Source: Adiantum capillus-veneris (Eukaryota; Streptophyta; Polypodiopsida; Polypodiales; Pteridaceae). From it: 64,000 bases of DNA. Below the pieces are notes generated by a model that ran no database searches, was not told the DNA's origin, and worked only from the letters and a program-made list of their open reading frames with translations. Both the position numbers and the translations under genes were made by a program. Location of the stretch: contig CM043967.1 in NCBI GenBank assembly GCA_014529385.2, positions 12,239,001 to 12,303,000 of the forward strand, in the 5' to 3' direction. The first letter of the stretch is position 1. Each line of letters starts with the position of its first letter. Below are positions 33,300 to 44,940 of this stretch, piece after piece.

Positions 33300-34552
33300 T
33301 CAAGGTGAGGTATTGGTACCGAGCTGTATGGCCAACAACTCCAGGGATCCTGCGAAGTGCTCGCCGGCCCACTCTGTTGCGTGGGGTCGCGCGATACTTG
33401 AACTTCATGAAAGTTTGCAATGCTTGCTTCTTTGGGCCCCGCCGAAAGTGACAGAAAGATTTGCTACGGCTCAATGCTCCAACTTCGTGGGTCCACCTTC
33501 TTGAAGAATCTCCACTAAGGAATATTCTTGAAACGACTGTGCATGCAATGCAGATGAACAAAGTGACGGAGTGCCAAACCATTCACCCAACACATGCCAA
33601 AAGTGAGATCGAATCTTGACTATTTGACCTAAACCTATCAACTGTTGCAAATCTCAATGGAATTGCCATTGCTTGATGGACAATCGTGCTTGTGCTTTTT
33701 CTGTGAATGTGTCATGCAAAGGAATGAATATGTAAAAGCGACTGACAAAAGGGACAATGTGAATTCCTTGAACGCAAATTTTCTTTCTTTTCGAGAGTGA
33801 TCTGCATACACCTGTGCTCATCCATGAGTGAATCATGTCCATAGTGTAATATTGCATGCCTGTGAACAGGGAACACATAAAGACTGTGACAAAAATACAA
33901 GAGATTGTTACGAATGAGAAACTTGAACAACGCGTACTGACTAATCATGCAAACACACAATACTTTCTGAATGTGTTCCTTGGACCTCGACTCGAGCCAA
34001 GATCGGTCCTGCGTGACTGATTGTATCTGCAACGAGGTTATCATCATCCAAACCACCAAATTGCTCCTTACAAACAATCACATCTCTATCATGCAAAAAA
34101 TGCATGTCGTGCTTCGGAGAAGACATGACAGCAAGAGAGTTCTTTTCATGCAATGGCTCATGCTTTTCTAGACTATGGGACTGTGTATTGACAGAGACAA
34201 TGATACTACGTGTTTTGTCCTCTTTCGAATCATGACAATGAGAGACTAGTGGCAAAGACGGAATGTTCTTGTCATAGTGAAGGACCACATGAGGTACTCC
34301 TTCAACAGTGAGAGTGTTTTCTTTCCAATCAATGCGTGGATTATAACCTTTAAACCACTTAATGCTAAAAATCAAATCACATCCTTTGAGAGGAGAAACA
34401 ACAAATCTACGACGAAAACCGACATTTTGAACTAACATGGTCACATCAGGACATTCATGCATGAAAGAAGAGTGCATGCCAGGAACAAACCAAGAGATCA
34501 CAATGGGATTTATGAGGAGAGCTTCTAAACGTGCACTCTTCACGAGAGTCAC
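33300..34552 (-). pseudogene. Element 6 protease and integrase fragments
   Basis: Minus-strand pieces: a protease-like region (34552-34260: PGMHSSFMHECPDV, FVVSPLKGCDLIFSIKWF) and then, after a large deletion, ADTISHAGPILARVEVQG from the RNase H/integrase spacer. Next is an H2C2-like stretch with HAILHYGHDSLMDEHRCMQ (33840-33780) and a tail related to HFRRG-KKQALQTFMKFK near 33420. The matching segments of element 5 fix the order. RT and most of RNase H are missing. Confidence 0.75.
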
Positions 34553-35692
34553 TAATCACATCATGCACACTACGCGAATCAAACAAGATCGCAATGCGTG
34601 TGCTATTCACATGACCATAACATTGCATGAGAGACTCATCTACATGATCATGAGAAACTTTGGACACATTAGTATTCTCATTGAGTGCATTTACAGTTGA
34701 TGTGAATTTTGTGGGTTCTTGTGTGGGCTCTTTAGGTGCTTCCTTAGGACAATCTCGTTTAATGTGACCTTTAGTGTGACACTTAAAATATCTTTTGTCT
34801 TGTGCATATTCGGCTCGTTGTTCAATATTTAACCTACCTCCTAAAATATCTTGAGTAGATTTTTCATCAGGTCTCAACTTAGGGGTGTCTTGAGTTTTAA
34901 CCTTTCCTTTAGATTCATTGTGAGAATTGTGTGCTCTAGGTGTAGAAGAAGATTGAGAAGAAGAATTACCGTCATGCTTACCAATGGTCTTACCATGCTT
35001 ACCATTCGGTTGGTTTTGAGAAGTACTTGACTTGCTCTCCTTGAACTTGCCTTTGTTGTGCTTCATTTCTTGTGCTAAGGTGATTCTGACAGTGTCATTA
35101 TAGTCCTTAGGGTGAAAACTTGCACATCGAACTTGATGTACTCGTCTAACCCAAAGAGGAAAGCCTCCTTGCGATCCTCATCCAACTTACGCAATTGAAC
35201 GCCAATCTGCAAAATACGGTTAGAAAAAGACATAACAAGGGATCCATTTTGCTTAAGACCACGCCAATCTTCTTTTAACCGATCAAGGTATTGTGGTGGC
35301 ATGAAGCGAGCCTTGAGCTTGTCTTGGAAGTCGCCCCAACTGAAAGAGAGGGGTACCCCTTCCTCGGCATGCTCAAGATGCTCAACCAACTGTGACTCCT
35401 GCCAAGCTTGATACCAATTAATGGCATCACGCGTGAGATACATGGCATCAATCAAAACTTTACTGTTGCTTGTTTTCTTGTTAGTCGCAAAGTAAGCATT
35501 AAATTGATGCAACCAAGAATGAATCACAGATGCATCCATCTTACCATCATACTTACTAAACGTCAACTTCTCAGTGACTAGATTGTTGAAACCTGCGTCT
35601 TTCTCATGTGCCCTGGGTCTCCTTTTATAGGTGCCTGGACTAGGTCGAGCAGCTACAAGGAGACTCCCACGATTTGGTTGCCCAAAAGTCAT
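34455..35692 (-). pseudogene. Element 6 gag
   Basis: The frame from 35692 has LTFSKYDGKMDASVIHSWLH, MYLTRDAINWYQAWQES, FQDKLKARFMPPQYLDRLKE and AFLFGLDEYIKFDVQV, a typical gag capsid region. A frameshift near 35075 leads to a Ser/Lys linker and YFKCHTKGHIKRDC, a zinc knuckle whose first Cys is lost. The start of the protease frame overlaps its end. It is closely similar to element 5 gag. Confidence 0.88.
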
Positions 35693-35915
35693 TTATTATT
35701 AACTGACTTGAATAAGAGGTGTTTCACATGCTGTTGCAAAACTGGGTTCTTGCGGTGAAAAATGCTCATGCTGGTATTGGGTATCGATGCTAATGATCAT
35801 GCTGTGTGCAATCAGAGGGTATGCAGCTACTCTTAAGTGCTTGGATATACACGGCCCGCGTATAGGCTCACAAGGGTGCCAGAACACTTCCTAGGCTACC
35901 TAAACCCTAGAAGTA

Positions 35916-36297
35916 TATGGCTGACAAGATGGATGACACTAGCGAAGAGGGTTCTAACTTCTTCTTCATGGGACAAACAGGCTATTCCTATGGTGCATGA
36001 GGTTGGTGAAAGTTCACGGGGCCACCACTGTGTGTACCTTCAATGTGAATGCGCCACAAGCTCAAGGGATAATGATTGAGCAATTAGACGAGGATGTGTT
36101 CATGACAAAGTTGGTAGCAGTTGCGAGTGAGTTTACCTGGTTGATGCAAAATCCAAGGTTCATGGAGTTTTAACCTTTTTGCAAGTTCCCCAGTGTAACA
36201 ACAGGTAAGGCAACATTTTCATCCGATAGAGTTTGTTGAGGCTTATGGGCAGATCCTAAATGTCTCCAACAAAAGAAAGAGTTTTCTCATGTTGTGG
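35916..36297 (+). pseudogene. Continuation of the plus-strand coding remnant
   Basis: Directly after the element 6 LTR piece the plus strand reads MADKMDDTSEEGSNFFFMGQ, then after a shift VHGATTVCTFNVNAPQAQGI and TKLVAVASEFTWLMQNPRFM, ending at TAA near 36173. It may be continuous with 32991-33170 before element 6 inserted. Not identified; possibly the gag-like or extra ORF of an old retroelement. Element 5 begins at 36298. Confidence 0.4.
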
Positions 36298-37506
36298 TGT
36301 AAGGTGCAATAGAAGTGAAAGTTGATATTGCTCAAGATAGTGCTCCAAACTGTGCTCAAGGGTTTCTTTTACTTATGGAAGGGAGAGCCTTCCATTCCTT
36401 TAGAGAGAGAGAGAGTGCAGTGATTACAAACAAAGTGAATGCTTCTGTGAATGAAGGTGCTGAGACTGAGAGAAAGAGAGAGAGAGAAGAATACGACACC
36501 AAACGGTTCTCAAACCCTCCTCCAAGGGCCCCCCTCTCTATGGCGAGAGAGGTCTATGCTATAGATCGCACAAATCGGGTACAATGGTCTAGATGCAATG
36601 GACTTGCCGACGATGTAGATGACAATGATGACGACGACGAGGACGGGCCGAAAACTGAAAACGCTAGGGCTGAAAAGCTGAAATCTGGAAGACGCTGACT
36701 TCCTGCTGAATACTGACACTGTGTCGGCGAGGATGGTGATGACGATGACTCGACAATGATGCGCTGAAAACGCAGATGCTGAAATCTGAAAACAGCGGGC
36801 TGAAACTGCAAATGCTGGCTGACTTGACGGTACGGCGAGGATCTACTGCGGGTAGGCGAGGCTAGGGGCTAAATTTGCAAAGGCTAAATGCTGAAAACTG
36901 AAAATGCTAACTGATTTGCTGAGGTGGTGCAGGGAAACTGCAAAACGCTAGACGTGATCTGTTGCTGGAAAACGCCAGGCTGATCTGCTGTTGGAGGAAA
37001 CGCTAGCGAGATTCTACTGCAGAAAATGCTAGTGGATCTGGAAACCAATAACGTTGGCTGCTTTTGTTGGCTGAAAACGCTAAGGGGTCTTTTGCCGGTC
37101 TTGCTGAGAAGTCGCACTGCAAGTCGATTGAGCTTCTTTTGCTGCTTCTTCTGCTGGAAATGGGCGCCTCCTATCTGCTTATATAGCTGCTGGAATCTGG
37201 GTCGAGCAAGCTTCCCTATAGCCCAGGACCTTGGGAATTGGTAAAATAAATTAATAAAAATGCCAAATTCTCTGTAGAATGCTATGTCCCAAAAGTGACC
37301 GGGATTTGGTCCTTCTGCTTGGACAATGCATATGCTAGGTGGTACTGGGTGTGCAATCAGAGGATATGCAACTATTCTTAAGTGCCTGGACATGCACGGC
37401 CTGCACATAGGCTCACAAAGGTGCCAGAACACTTCCTAGGCTGACTTGAACCCTAGACCTGAGATAGCTTGTCCACATGCACATAGGGTTAGGTGTGCAC
37501 TTGACA
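36298..37506 (-). repeat. 3' LTR of element 5 (1209 bp)
   Basis: On the plus strand it starts TGTAAGGTGC and ends GTGCACTTGACA. It includes a GA-rich tract (36395-36490) and a long region with many AAAACGCTAG/AAATGCTA variants (36650-37090). The ORFs on both strands (36315-36698, 36884-37432) follow this motif and show no protein family. Confidence 0.88.
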
Positions 37507-37522
37507 TCCCCTCCTTTTCAAA
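37507..37522 (-). other. Polypurine tract, element 5
   Basis: Read on the minus strand, TTTGAAAAGGAGGGGA precedes the LTR start TGTCAAGTGCAC. Confidence 0.8.
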
Positions 37523-37604
37523 GTGAGGTATTGGTACCGAGTTGCATGGCTTCCTTGTAGTCTGCCAACAATCCTGAATAATCTTTGAAAAATTCTTCAT
37601 CGAC

Positions 37605-40497
37605 CTACACTGCATCGTGGGTTCCTCGATCCTTGAACTTCAAAAAGCAATGTCGCACTTTCTTCTTTGAGCCACGGCGAAACTGATGCAATAAGATTTG
37701 CTCCGGTTCCATGACTTCGGCTTCATTGATAATTTTTGGTTCTTCTTCTTCGGAAATGTCCTTTGGAGGTGTACCTTGAAACACTTTCAACCAAGAAACA
37801 TGGAAAATGTTGTGCATTGACTATGAGTTAGGCAATTATAATTCCATAGAAACCTCATTGATCTTTTTAATGACAGGAAATGGAACATACATTTTCAAAG
37901 ACAACTTAGGACACTTCTTTCCGACTTGCTTAAGACGTTGCTTCATGGTTCTCAAATAAACTCAATCCCCTTCCTTGATAGAAACACCCTGATGATGCTT
38001 GTTAGCCTGTCGTGAGTAAGACTCCTGAGCCTTGCTTAGCCGAAGCTTCACACTCTCAGAAATCTCATCCAACGACTGACTTTCAGCCTTGGCATTAGGC
38101 ATTTGATTGAACGAGCGAGTCAAAAGTGATTGGAACGGACGACCAAAAGTTGCCTCATACGCGGTTCTACAGATAGCAGAGGAATAAGAGTCATTCAAAA
38201 TTGCTTGGACCAATGGGAGATAGAGCTCCCAATGAGACTGTTGATCATGCACATATAACTTTAAAACATCAAAAGCCAACTGATTGTAAATTTCTGTTTG
38301 ACCATTTTGACTGTGGATGGAAAGCCGATGAAAAATTCAACTTAGAGCCAAAATTCTCAAAGAGAGCGCGCCAAAAATTGGACATGAACTTAACATCCGT
38401 ATGTGAAACGATTGACTTTGGCAAACCACAGAGGGGGTACCAATGCTTAATGAACAATCGTGCTACATGTTGTGCAGTGACTGTGGCCTTACAAGGAATC
38501 AACATGCAAAATTTGCTGAAACGGTCAACAATTGTCAAACATTGAGTGTTCCTTGAATGCAAACTAGGTGGAAGGTTAGTCACAAAATTCATAGAAATGT
38601 CCTGAAAAGGCCCGTCGGGAATAGGTAGCGGTAGCAAGAGGCCTTGCTGCTTACCCGAGGAGCTTTTACCTTTTGGCAAATAGTGCACTGTGTGACATAT
38701 TTTAGGCCAATAAAAGAATCTTTCTATTTTTTCCAAAGTGGTGTTCATTCCCCTGTGTCCACCCGTGAGAGAGTCATGAGCATCGTGTAATATGGCTCTC
38801 TTGAGAGAGGGCAACACACATAGACGGTGACGAAAATACAACAAACCTTCACAAATGGGATAGTTGCTGGGCCTTAGGAAGCAAGAGCCTGCAACCATTG
38901 CTTACCAAACTTGGGATCTGCATACTGGTTCTTCATGCTGTCGAAAGAGACACCCTGAATAGAAACTGTGGATCTTGACTCAAGAGCCAGGATCTGTTTT
39001 TTGCGACTTAACACATTTGCAACAGGGTTAGCTTTACCAGGCACATACTCAATCAAACCACCAAATTGCTCAAAAAATTGTGACCACCGTGCTTGTCGAT
39101 CACTCCAATGTGCACTAGGCATAGACTGGAGCCACTTGAGGGCTTGGTGATCTATGCGAACAATGAACTCTCTACCATACAGAAAATGCTTCCAATGCTT
39201 GAGAGTGTGAATGACAGACATAAGTTCTTTGTCATAAATGGAATAATTCTTTTCTGCACTATTTAACTTTTGACTGAGAAATGTAACTGGACGGCCATGC
39301 TACTGAAGCACAGCACCTATGGCGACATTGCTCGCATCCGTCCATACCTCAAAGGGGTTGTCCCAAGAGGCAAGGATAAGACACGGCGCTTCTATCACTG
39401 CAACCTTGAGAGCTACGAAAGCCTCAACGGCTGCCTCAGACAAAAGCACGCGTTGTCAGCGAGTTTTTACCCCTTTCAAAACATCTGTCATTGGTGCGGC
39501 AATGCGTGGAAAATTCTCCATGTGCGAACTATATGCTTGACATAAACAAAGAAAAGAACGAACACCATATGCAATTTCGGGCAAATGCCAATTACGAAAC
39601 TGCTCTACCTTCGCGGGATCGAGCTTGACACCTTCTGCAGAAATGATATACCCCAGATAAGTAACTTCAGTGAGAAAAAACTCAGATTTCTTAGCTGCAA
39701 TGTAGTTGACACTCATCCAAACGGGCTAAAACTCTTTCTACATCCTTTTCATGTTGTTCCCACAATGCAGAAAAAATGAGAATATCATCAAGAAAAATAA
39801 ACACACACACGTCAATCATATTGCCAAAACAGCCTACCATGAGATGGTTAAGTGTATCCACGACGCCTGTCAATTCAAAAGGCATAACCACATACTCCCA
39901 TTGCCCTCCCTCTGTGCAAAAGGCGGTTTTGTAGATGTCACCTTTGAATACCCTTACTTGATGGTATCCAGTTTTGAGATCGACCTTACTGAAAACCTTT
40001 GCCCCATTGAGCTTATCAAGGATATACTCAATGCGAGGCATCGGAAACTTGTTCTTGACGGTCATCTTGTTCAAAGCCTTGTAATCAACACACAAACGAG
40101 ACGAACCATCCTTCTTGCGGAGAAATAAGATAGGAGCAGCAAAAGGACTTACACTAGGACGTATGAATCCTCTGGCCATCAACTGCGTGAGTTGCCACTC
40201 TAACTCTTCTTCTTGAGTCTTGTTCAAACAGTAGGGAGCCTTACTGACTGGTTGTGCCCCCTCCATGAGTTCGATGCGATGGTCCTCCGGCCGCTCGCGA
40301 GGGAGATAGGGTGGAAGATCATCCTGCAAAAAGAGGTGCGCATATTTGGTAAACAAAGCTGAATACTTGTCTGGAGCCTTAATGCTCTGGGTAACTAGAG
40401 AGGCATAGATGAATGCAGCTTGTGCTCCTCTTTGTAATTCACTCTTCGCATGCACATTAGAAATGAGAGGTAAAGAATGAAGACTCTCCTTGACCAC
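37605..40497 (-). pseudogene. Element 5 pol: RT, RNase H, integrase, C-terminal domain
   Basis: Minus strand, in order. RT is 40497-39691 with EDHRIELMEGAQPVSKAPYC, SRLCVDYKALNKMTVKNKFP, VDLKTGYHQVRV and the catalytic FLDDILIFS, though MPFELTGVVDTLNHLM has replaced the usual MPFGLTNAP-TF. RT ends at 39456 (AKKSEFFLTEVTYLGYIIS). RNase H fragment 39221-38874 (FIVRIDHQALKWLQSM). Integrase 38898-38269 has H2C2 residues (LTGGHRGMNTTLEKIERFFY) and CLTIVDRFSKFCMLIPCK, but HTDVKF where DRDVKF is usual. The integrase end is 38279-37962, with a tail (MHNIFHVSWLKVF, HCFLKFKDRGTHDAV) to 37605. Multiple stops and frameshifts. Confidence 0.9.
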
Positions 40498-41210
40498 GAA
40501 TGATCATGGGAGAGTCACTTTTGGCATTTAGAGTGAGCGTATTGTCAGCCCAATCAATGAGAGGGTTATGCTCACGAAAGCATTTAATGCCCAAAATCAT
40601 ATCACATCCTGAGAGAGGAGACACGACAAATTTTTTACGGAAGGAATCTTGCTGAACAGTGAATAACACATCAAGGCACTCTTGCGTAATGAAAGAGTCC
40701 ATACCGGGAGCGAAGCCCGACACATCAAGAGTTGTCGTCTGGCTAACCTCCAGGCGGGCTCTCTCTACAAGAGAGTCACCAATCACATCATGCATACTGC
40801 ATGAATTAAACAATATGACAAAACGTTGACCCTTCACATGACCATAACATTTAAAGAGAGACTCACCAATGTCCGTGTTAGAAACATGTGGAGTATTAGA
40901 TTGGTTCACCAAAGTGCTTGTGGTAGCTGTCGGTGCTTTGGGTTCTCTAGGTGGTGCTGTCTTAGGACAAGACTTCTTTATATGACCCTTGACGTGACAT
41001 TGATAACACCGACCTTTCTTAGCATAAATGACTTGTTCTTCTGGCGTTATGTATCCTCCTATAATTCCTTGTGCAGCTTTTTCATATGGGGTTAGCTTAG
41101 GTTTAGCAAGTGTTTTAGCTTTACCCTTAGATTCATTTGGAGAGTTCTTTTCTAAAGGATTAGAGAAAGATGAGCTAAAAGAGTTACCATTCTTACCGTT
41201 CTTACCGTTC
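40457..41210 (-). pseudogene. Element 5 zinc knuckle and aspartic protease region
   Basis: GRCYQCHVKGHIKKSCPKT (near 41020-40966) is a complete C-x2-C-x4-H-x4-C knuckle. The protease frame 40912-40457 has VILFNSCSMHDVIGDSL where active copies have D-S-G. Both the catalytic Asp (now Asn) and the Gly (now Cys) are changed. PLSGCDMILGIKCFREHNPL follows. Confidence 0.82.
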
Positions 41211-42294
41211 TATGGGTTCTGAGGAGTCTGAGAGGTACTGCGAGAAGACTTGTTCTCCTTGGGCTTTCCTTTGTTGTGCTTTATCTCTTGTGCGAGAGAA
41301 ATCGCTACCGCCTTGTTGAGATCCATGGGGTTGAGTACTTTGACATCAAACTTGATATATTCGTCCAACCCGAAAAGGAATGCCTCTTTGTGCTCATCAT
41401 TTGATTTGTGTAATTGGGTGCCGAGCTGCAAAACACGGTTAGAGAAAGATATAACTGGCGCACCATTTTGCTTGAGACTGCCCAATCGTCTTTCAACGGC
41501 GCTAGGTAGTGAGGTGGCATAAACCGCGCTTTGAGCTTGTCTTGGAAGTCGGCTTCCTCTAGGTGCGCGGCCAACTTTGCCTTTTGCCACTCTTGATACC
41601 AATTAATGGCATCACCGGCAAGATACATGGCTGCTGTCAAAACCTTGCTATTCCCTGTTTTCTTAGTTGTCGCAAAGTAAGCATTAAATTGATGCAACCA
41701 AGAACGAATAACATTAGCATCCATCTAACCGTCATACTTATTGAATGTCAACTTCTCAGTGACTGGATTGTTGGAGTCTGTATCTCTATTTGTGGCACCT
41801 GATGAACTGTCCACATCTTTGATTGGCTCGGATTTCGAGGTGAGTACCTGTAGGAACAACTCTTGCATGCGTTGGTCTCACGCTCTTAACTCCATAGCCG
41901 CTCGCCTTTCTTCGGCTGCTATGCGCTGCCTCTTTTGTTGTAGCATCATGTCCATCATCGACTTGACCAAAGCCTCCATAGGATTTGGTGCAACCCGTGG
42001 CGTAGATGGGGATGGGGGAGGATCGGGAAACAATCCTCCTGGTGGAGAAACTTCTTCGTCACCAACTCGACTCTCATCACCTTCACGCAAGGTATCCATT
42101 CCACTTCGGGTGATGACCATACACTGAGATCTTGGGTACTTAAATTCTTGAGGAACTTGGGTTCTTGAGGTTCTTGAGTTCTTTAGCTTGCAATCGGTGT
42201 TTGAGAAGGCTTTTCTCTTACCCGAGCTCGACTCTTCCTTGTGGGCGCACCCCCTTGGCGGCCTTGCGCTCACACCAAAGTTGCTTTTTCCCAC
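41210..42294 (-). pseudogene. Element 5 gag
   Basis: The N-terminal frame 42294-41878 (with PSPSTPRVAPNPMEALVKSM) and capsid frame 41724-41305 (MDANVIRSWLHQFNAYFATT, AGDAINWYQEWQKAKL, FQDKLKARFMPPHYL) are separated by stops. A shift near 41510 moves to the frame with VISFSNRVLQLGTQL and AFLFGLDEYIKFDVKV. Compared with element 6, about 15 residues are missing before FQDKLKAR. Confidence 0.88.
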
Positions 42295-42529
42295 CTCACG
42301 TCGATTGGCCGGCCACTAAGTGCACGGTCCGCTTTCAATGAGTGAAAAGAGGAACAAGGGGAGGTTGGACAAGCCCTTCTTTCTTGGGTTACCTGTCACT
42401 CTTCAAAAACACGATTAGGAATCGACATGCCCAAGCGGACTTGGGTTACGTGCGACCGCAACAAGAAAAAAATTTCTTGTGGTTCTTTCCTTGAGTGATA
42501 CAGAACACTGCTAAAAGCTCTGATACGAA
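42295..42529 (-). other. Leader and primer binding site of element 5
   Basis: The minus-strand primer site appears on the plus strand as GCTCTGATACGA (42517-42528), one mismatch from the usual GCTCTGATACCA, one base from the LTR end at 42530. Confidence 0.8.
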
Positions 42530-43506
42530 TGTAAGGTGCAGCGAAAGTGAATGTTGGTATGCTCAAGATGAGTGCTCTGAACTGTGCTCAAGGGTCCTTT
42601 TTACTTACGGAAGGGAGAGCTTCCGTTCCTTTAGAGAGAGAGTGCAATGATCACAAACAAAGTGAATGCTACTGTGAATGAAGGTGCTGAGACAGAGAGA
42701 AAAAGAGAGAGAAGAATATGACACCAGACGGTTCTCAAACCCTCCTCCAAGGCCCCCCTCTCTATGGCGAGAGAGGTCTATGTTATAGATCGCACAAATC
42801 TGGTACAATGGTCTACATGCAATGGACTTGCCGACGATGTCAATGACAATGATGACGACGATGAGGACGGGCTGAAAACTGAAAACGCTAGGGTTGAAAA
42901 GCTGAAATTTGGAAGACGTCGACTTTCTGCTGAATATTGACATTGTGTCGTCGAGGATGGCGATGACGATGACTCGACGACGATGCGTTGAAAACGCAGC
43001 TGCTGAAATCTGAAAAACAGCGGGCTGAAACTGTAAATGTTGGCTGACTCGACGGTACGGCGAGGATCTGCTGCAGGTAGGTGAGATCTGCGAGACTAGG
43101 GGCTAAATCTGCAAAGCCTAAATGCTGAAAACTGAAAATGCTAACTGACTTGCTGAGGTGGTGCAGGGAGAAACTGCAAAACACGAGGCCTGATTTGTTG
43201 TTGAAAAACGCTAGGGAGATTCTACTACAGAAAATGCTAGTGGATCTGGAAACCAAAAACGTTGGCTGCTTCTGTTGGCTGAAAACGCTAAGGGGTCTTC
43301 TGTCGGTCTTGCTGAGAAGTCGGACTGCAAGTTGCCTGAGCTTCTTCTGCTGGAAATGGGCGTCCCCTATCTGCTTATGTAGCTGCTGGAAGCTAGGTCG
43401 AGCAAGCTCTCCTATAACCCACGACCCTGGAAATTGGTAAAATTAAATAATAAAAATGCCAAATTCTCTGTCCCAAAACTGGCCAGGATTTGGTCCTTCT
43501 GCCTGG
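42530..43506 (-). repeat. 5' LTR of element 5, truncated by element 4
   Basis: It aligns with 36298-37313 of the 3' LTR (TGTAAGGTGCA start, GA tract, AAAACGCTAGG motifs, TTTGGTCCTTCTGC) and stops at CCTGG, where element 4 begins. The missing LTR end is expected beyond the far end of element 4. Confidence 0.9.
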
Positions 43507-44171
43507 TGTCACAAATTGCTGACGTATCAAGTCATTGAAGAACAGAGCCAACCTTCGGATCACGGCCGATGTTGCTAATTGGACTATTTTCTTATTTTTA
43601 ATGATTAAATCTCTTTTTTAGGATATTTTATTATGTGCACTAAGAACTGTTAAAAGATTGTAGCTACAGGAACTGCCATCAGGAACGAACAACTCTGATG
43701 TGTCATTTGATGGGTGACGGTAAACATCGCGAAGGAGTTTCCGTAAGTTTGGTAGAAAGGGCCGGGTTACGAGTGCCCCTGATGCGTGACGGGTGCATCA
43801 GTAAGGGGGCATCCCGTAGGCTAAGGAGGAAATCCGAACTGAGTAAGAAAGTACGCATAAGAACGCAAGCACAAGAATAAAGATGGGTTCAATGAAGCTT
43901 TTTACGAAAAGCAGAAACAGTCGCGGGAGGACAGATGTTTTCCCGCGAGGAGTCTGTGTCTGCATTGCATCTGTGTCGTGTCCTGCACCCGGGGACGCCT
44001 GGAATGTGCTCGTAAAGCATTGTTTTCACTAACTGAGTGAGTTTTTAAAGTTTGAACAGGTTCACACTTTATTTTATAAAGTGACCAGTCACTTTTGCGT
44101 GACCGGCCCCTTTATTAATAAAATAAAGAAAAAAAAGCGAGCGCTAATAGCTATGCAGGGGGCTGAATTGC

Positions 44172-44215
<44 letters not shown>

Positions 44216-44897
44216 AGAAAACGCGATTTTCTCTCTCCTCTCTCTAGGAGCGCCCAACTCTGCTTTTGGACCCCTATTCCTGCCGGGTGTCAGACCCTAT
44301 AAAAAGGGTAGCCAACGTTTCAGTTTGGGAGAGCCGGAAGCAGCAGGAAGTGCAAGCGCTGGGATTCTGGAGCAGAGACTTGGCGACGGGATTTGCAAGT
44401 GCTCGCGTGACGACTGAGTACGGAGGTTGATTCTCCGAGCAAGGAGTGACAGGTATAAGGTGTTGATACACTTTGAGAATTGTTGCTTTGTGTGGTTTGT
44501 TTTGCAGGAATCTCCCGTCTCACGGGAAGACCCTTCACGGGAAGTACGGCTTCACGCCTAAGTCCCTTACGGGAAAGTACGGCTTCACGCCTAAGACCCT
44601 TCACGGAAAGTACGGCTTCGCGCCTAAGTCCCTTACGGGAAGGAACGGCCCTGTGCCCAAGTCCTTTACGGGAAAGCACGACCTTCGGGTCTAAGATTAC
44701 AGAACGGAGGGGTTTCCTTGGGTTCTCGTGCTTGTATAAGAATTCTCCCTGAATAAAAGAATACTCTTAACGGGGGGAGGGACTAGCCCATCTTCTGGTC
44801 CCCAATACTGTGTTGATCTTCTCCCTTCTCTCATGTTTTCAAAGAATTATAATTTTCAGATTTTCTAAGTGCTCGTGTACGCTCCCGTTTTGTGACA
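43507..44897 (+). repeat. 5' LTR of element 4 (1391 bp)
   Basis: TGTCACAAATTGC start and TTTTGTGACA end. It contains (CT)n at 44175-44206, a TATA box CCTATAAAAAGG at 44296-44307 and a 33-bp tandem array (44518-44700). The purine-rich GGGGGGAGGGA near 44771 is internal to the LTR. Confidence 0.88.
44518..44700 (+). repeat. 33-bp tandem repeat in the element 4 LTR, about five units
   Basis: The unit resembles CTTCACGGGAAGTACGGCTT followed by CACGCCTAAGTCC. Because 33 is a multiple of three, the array reads as an 11-residue repeat (LHGKYGFTPKS type) in one frame and stays open in another. Units diverge towards the end. It lies downstream of the TATA box, so it would be in the R/U5 transcript. 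Confidence 0.9.
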
Positions 44898-44898
44898 G

Positions 44899-44910
44899 TG
44901 GTATCAGAGC
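44899..44910 (+). other. Primer binding site, element 4
   Basis: TGGTATCAGAGC, one base after the LTR end; initiator-Met tRNA type. Confidence 0.92.
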
Positions 44911-44940
44911 TCGGACTCCTCTATTTCTCCGCAAAGAAGG

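Larger units (their letters stand above)
33171..35915 (-). mobile_element. Element 6: Ty3/gypsy remnant, minus strand, RT deleted
   Basis: A 120-bp LTR end (33171-33291, with ACGGCCCGCG-TAGGCTCACAAGGG) is followed by a polypurine tract on the minus strand (CCTTGATAATGGGGGGA, 33290-33305). Then come a decayed chromodomain-like tail, part of integrase, protease and gag. A second copy of the same LTR piece lies at 35808-35915. Both ends carry the block with CTTCCTAGGCTACCTAAACC, so the element probably collapsed between LTRs of a larger copy. It splits a plus-strand frame. Confidence 0.75.
36298..43506 (-). mobile_element. Element 5: Ty3/gypsy retrotransposon, far LTR truncated
   Basis: The 3' LTR is 36298-37506; the internal region 37507-42529 has gag, protease, RT, RNase H, integrase and a C-terminal domain in gypsy order; the 5' LTR 42530-43506 is cut by the element 4 LTR at 43507. 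A primer site (42517-42528) and polypurine tract (37507-37520) are present. All coding parts are interrupted by stops or shifts. The target duplication cannot be checked because the far end lies outside the window. Confidence 0.9.

Noticed and set aside
36315..37432. ORFs of 127 and 182 codons within the element 5 LTR
   Set aside because: They are composed of the LTR's repeated AAAACGCTAG motif and GA tract; the matching ORFs in the second LTR differ in frame and length, so there is no sign of coding constraint.
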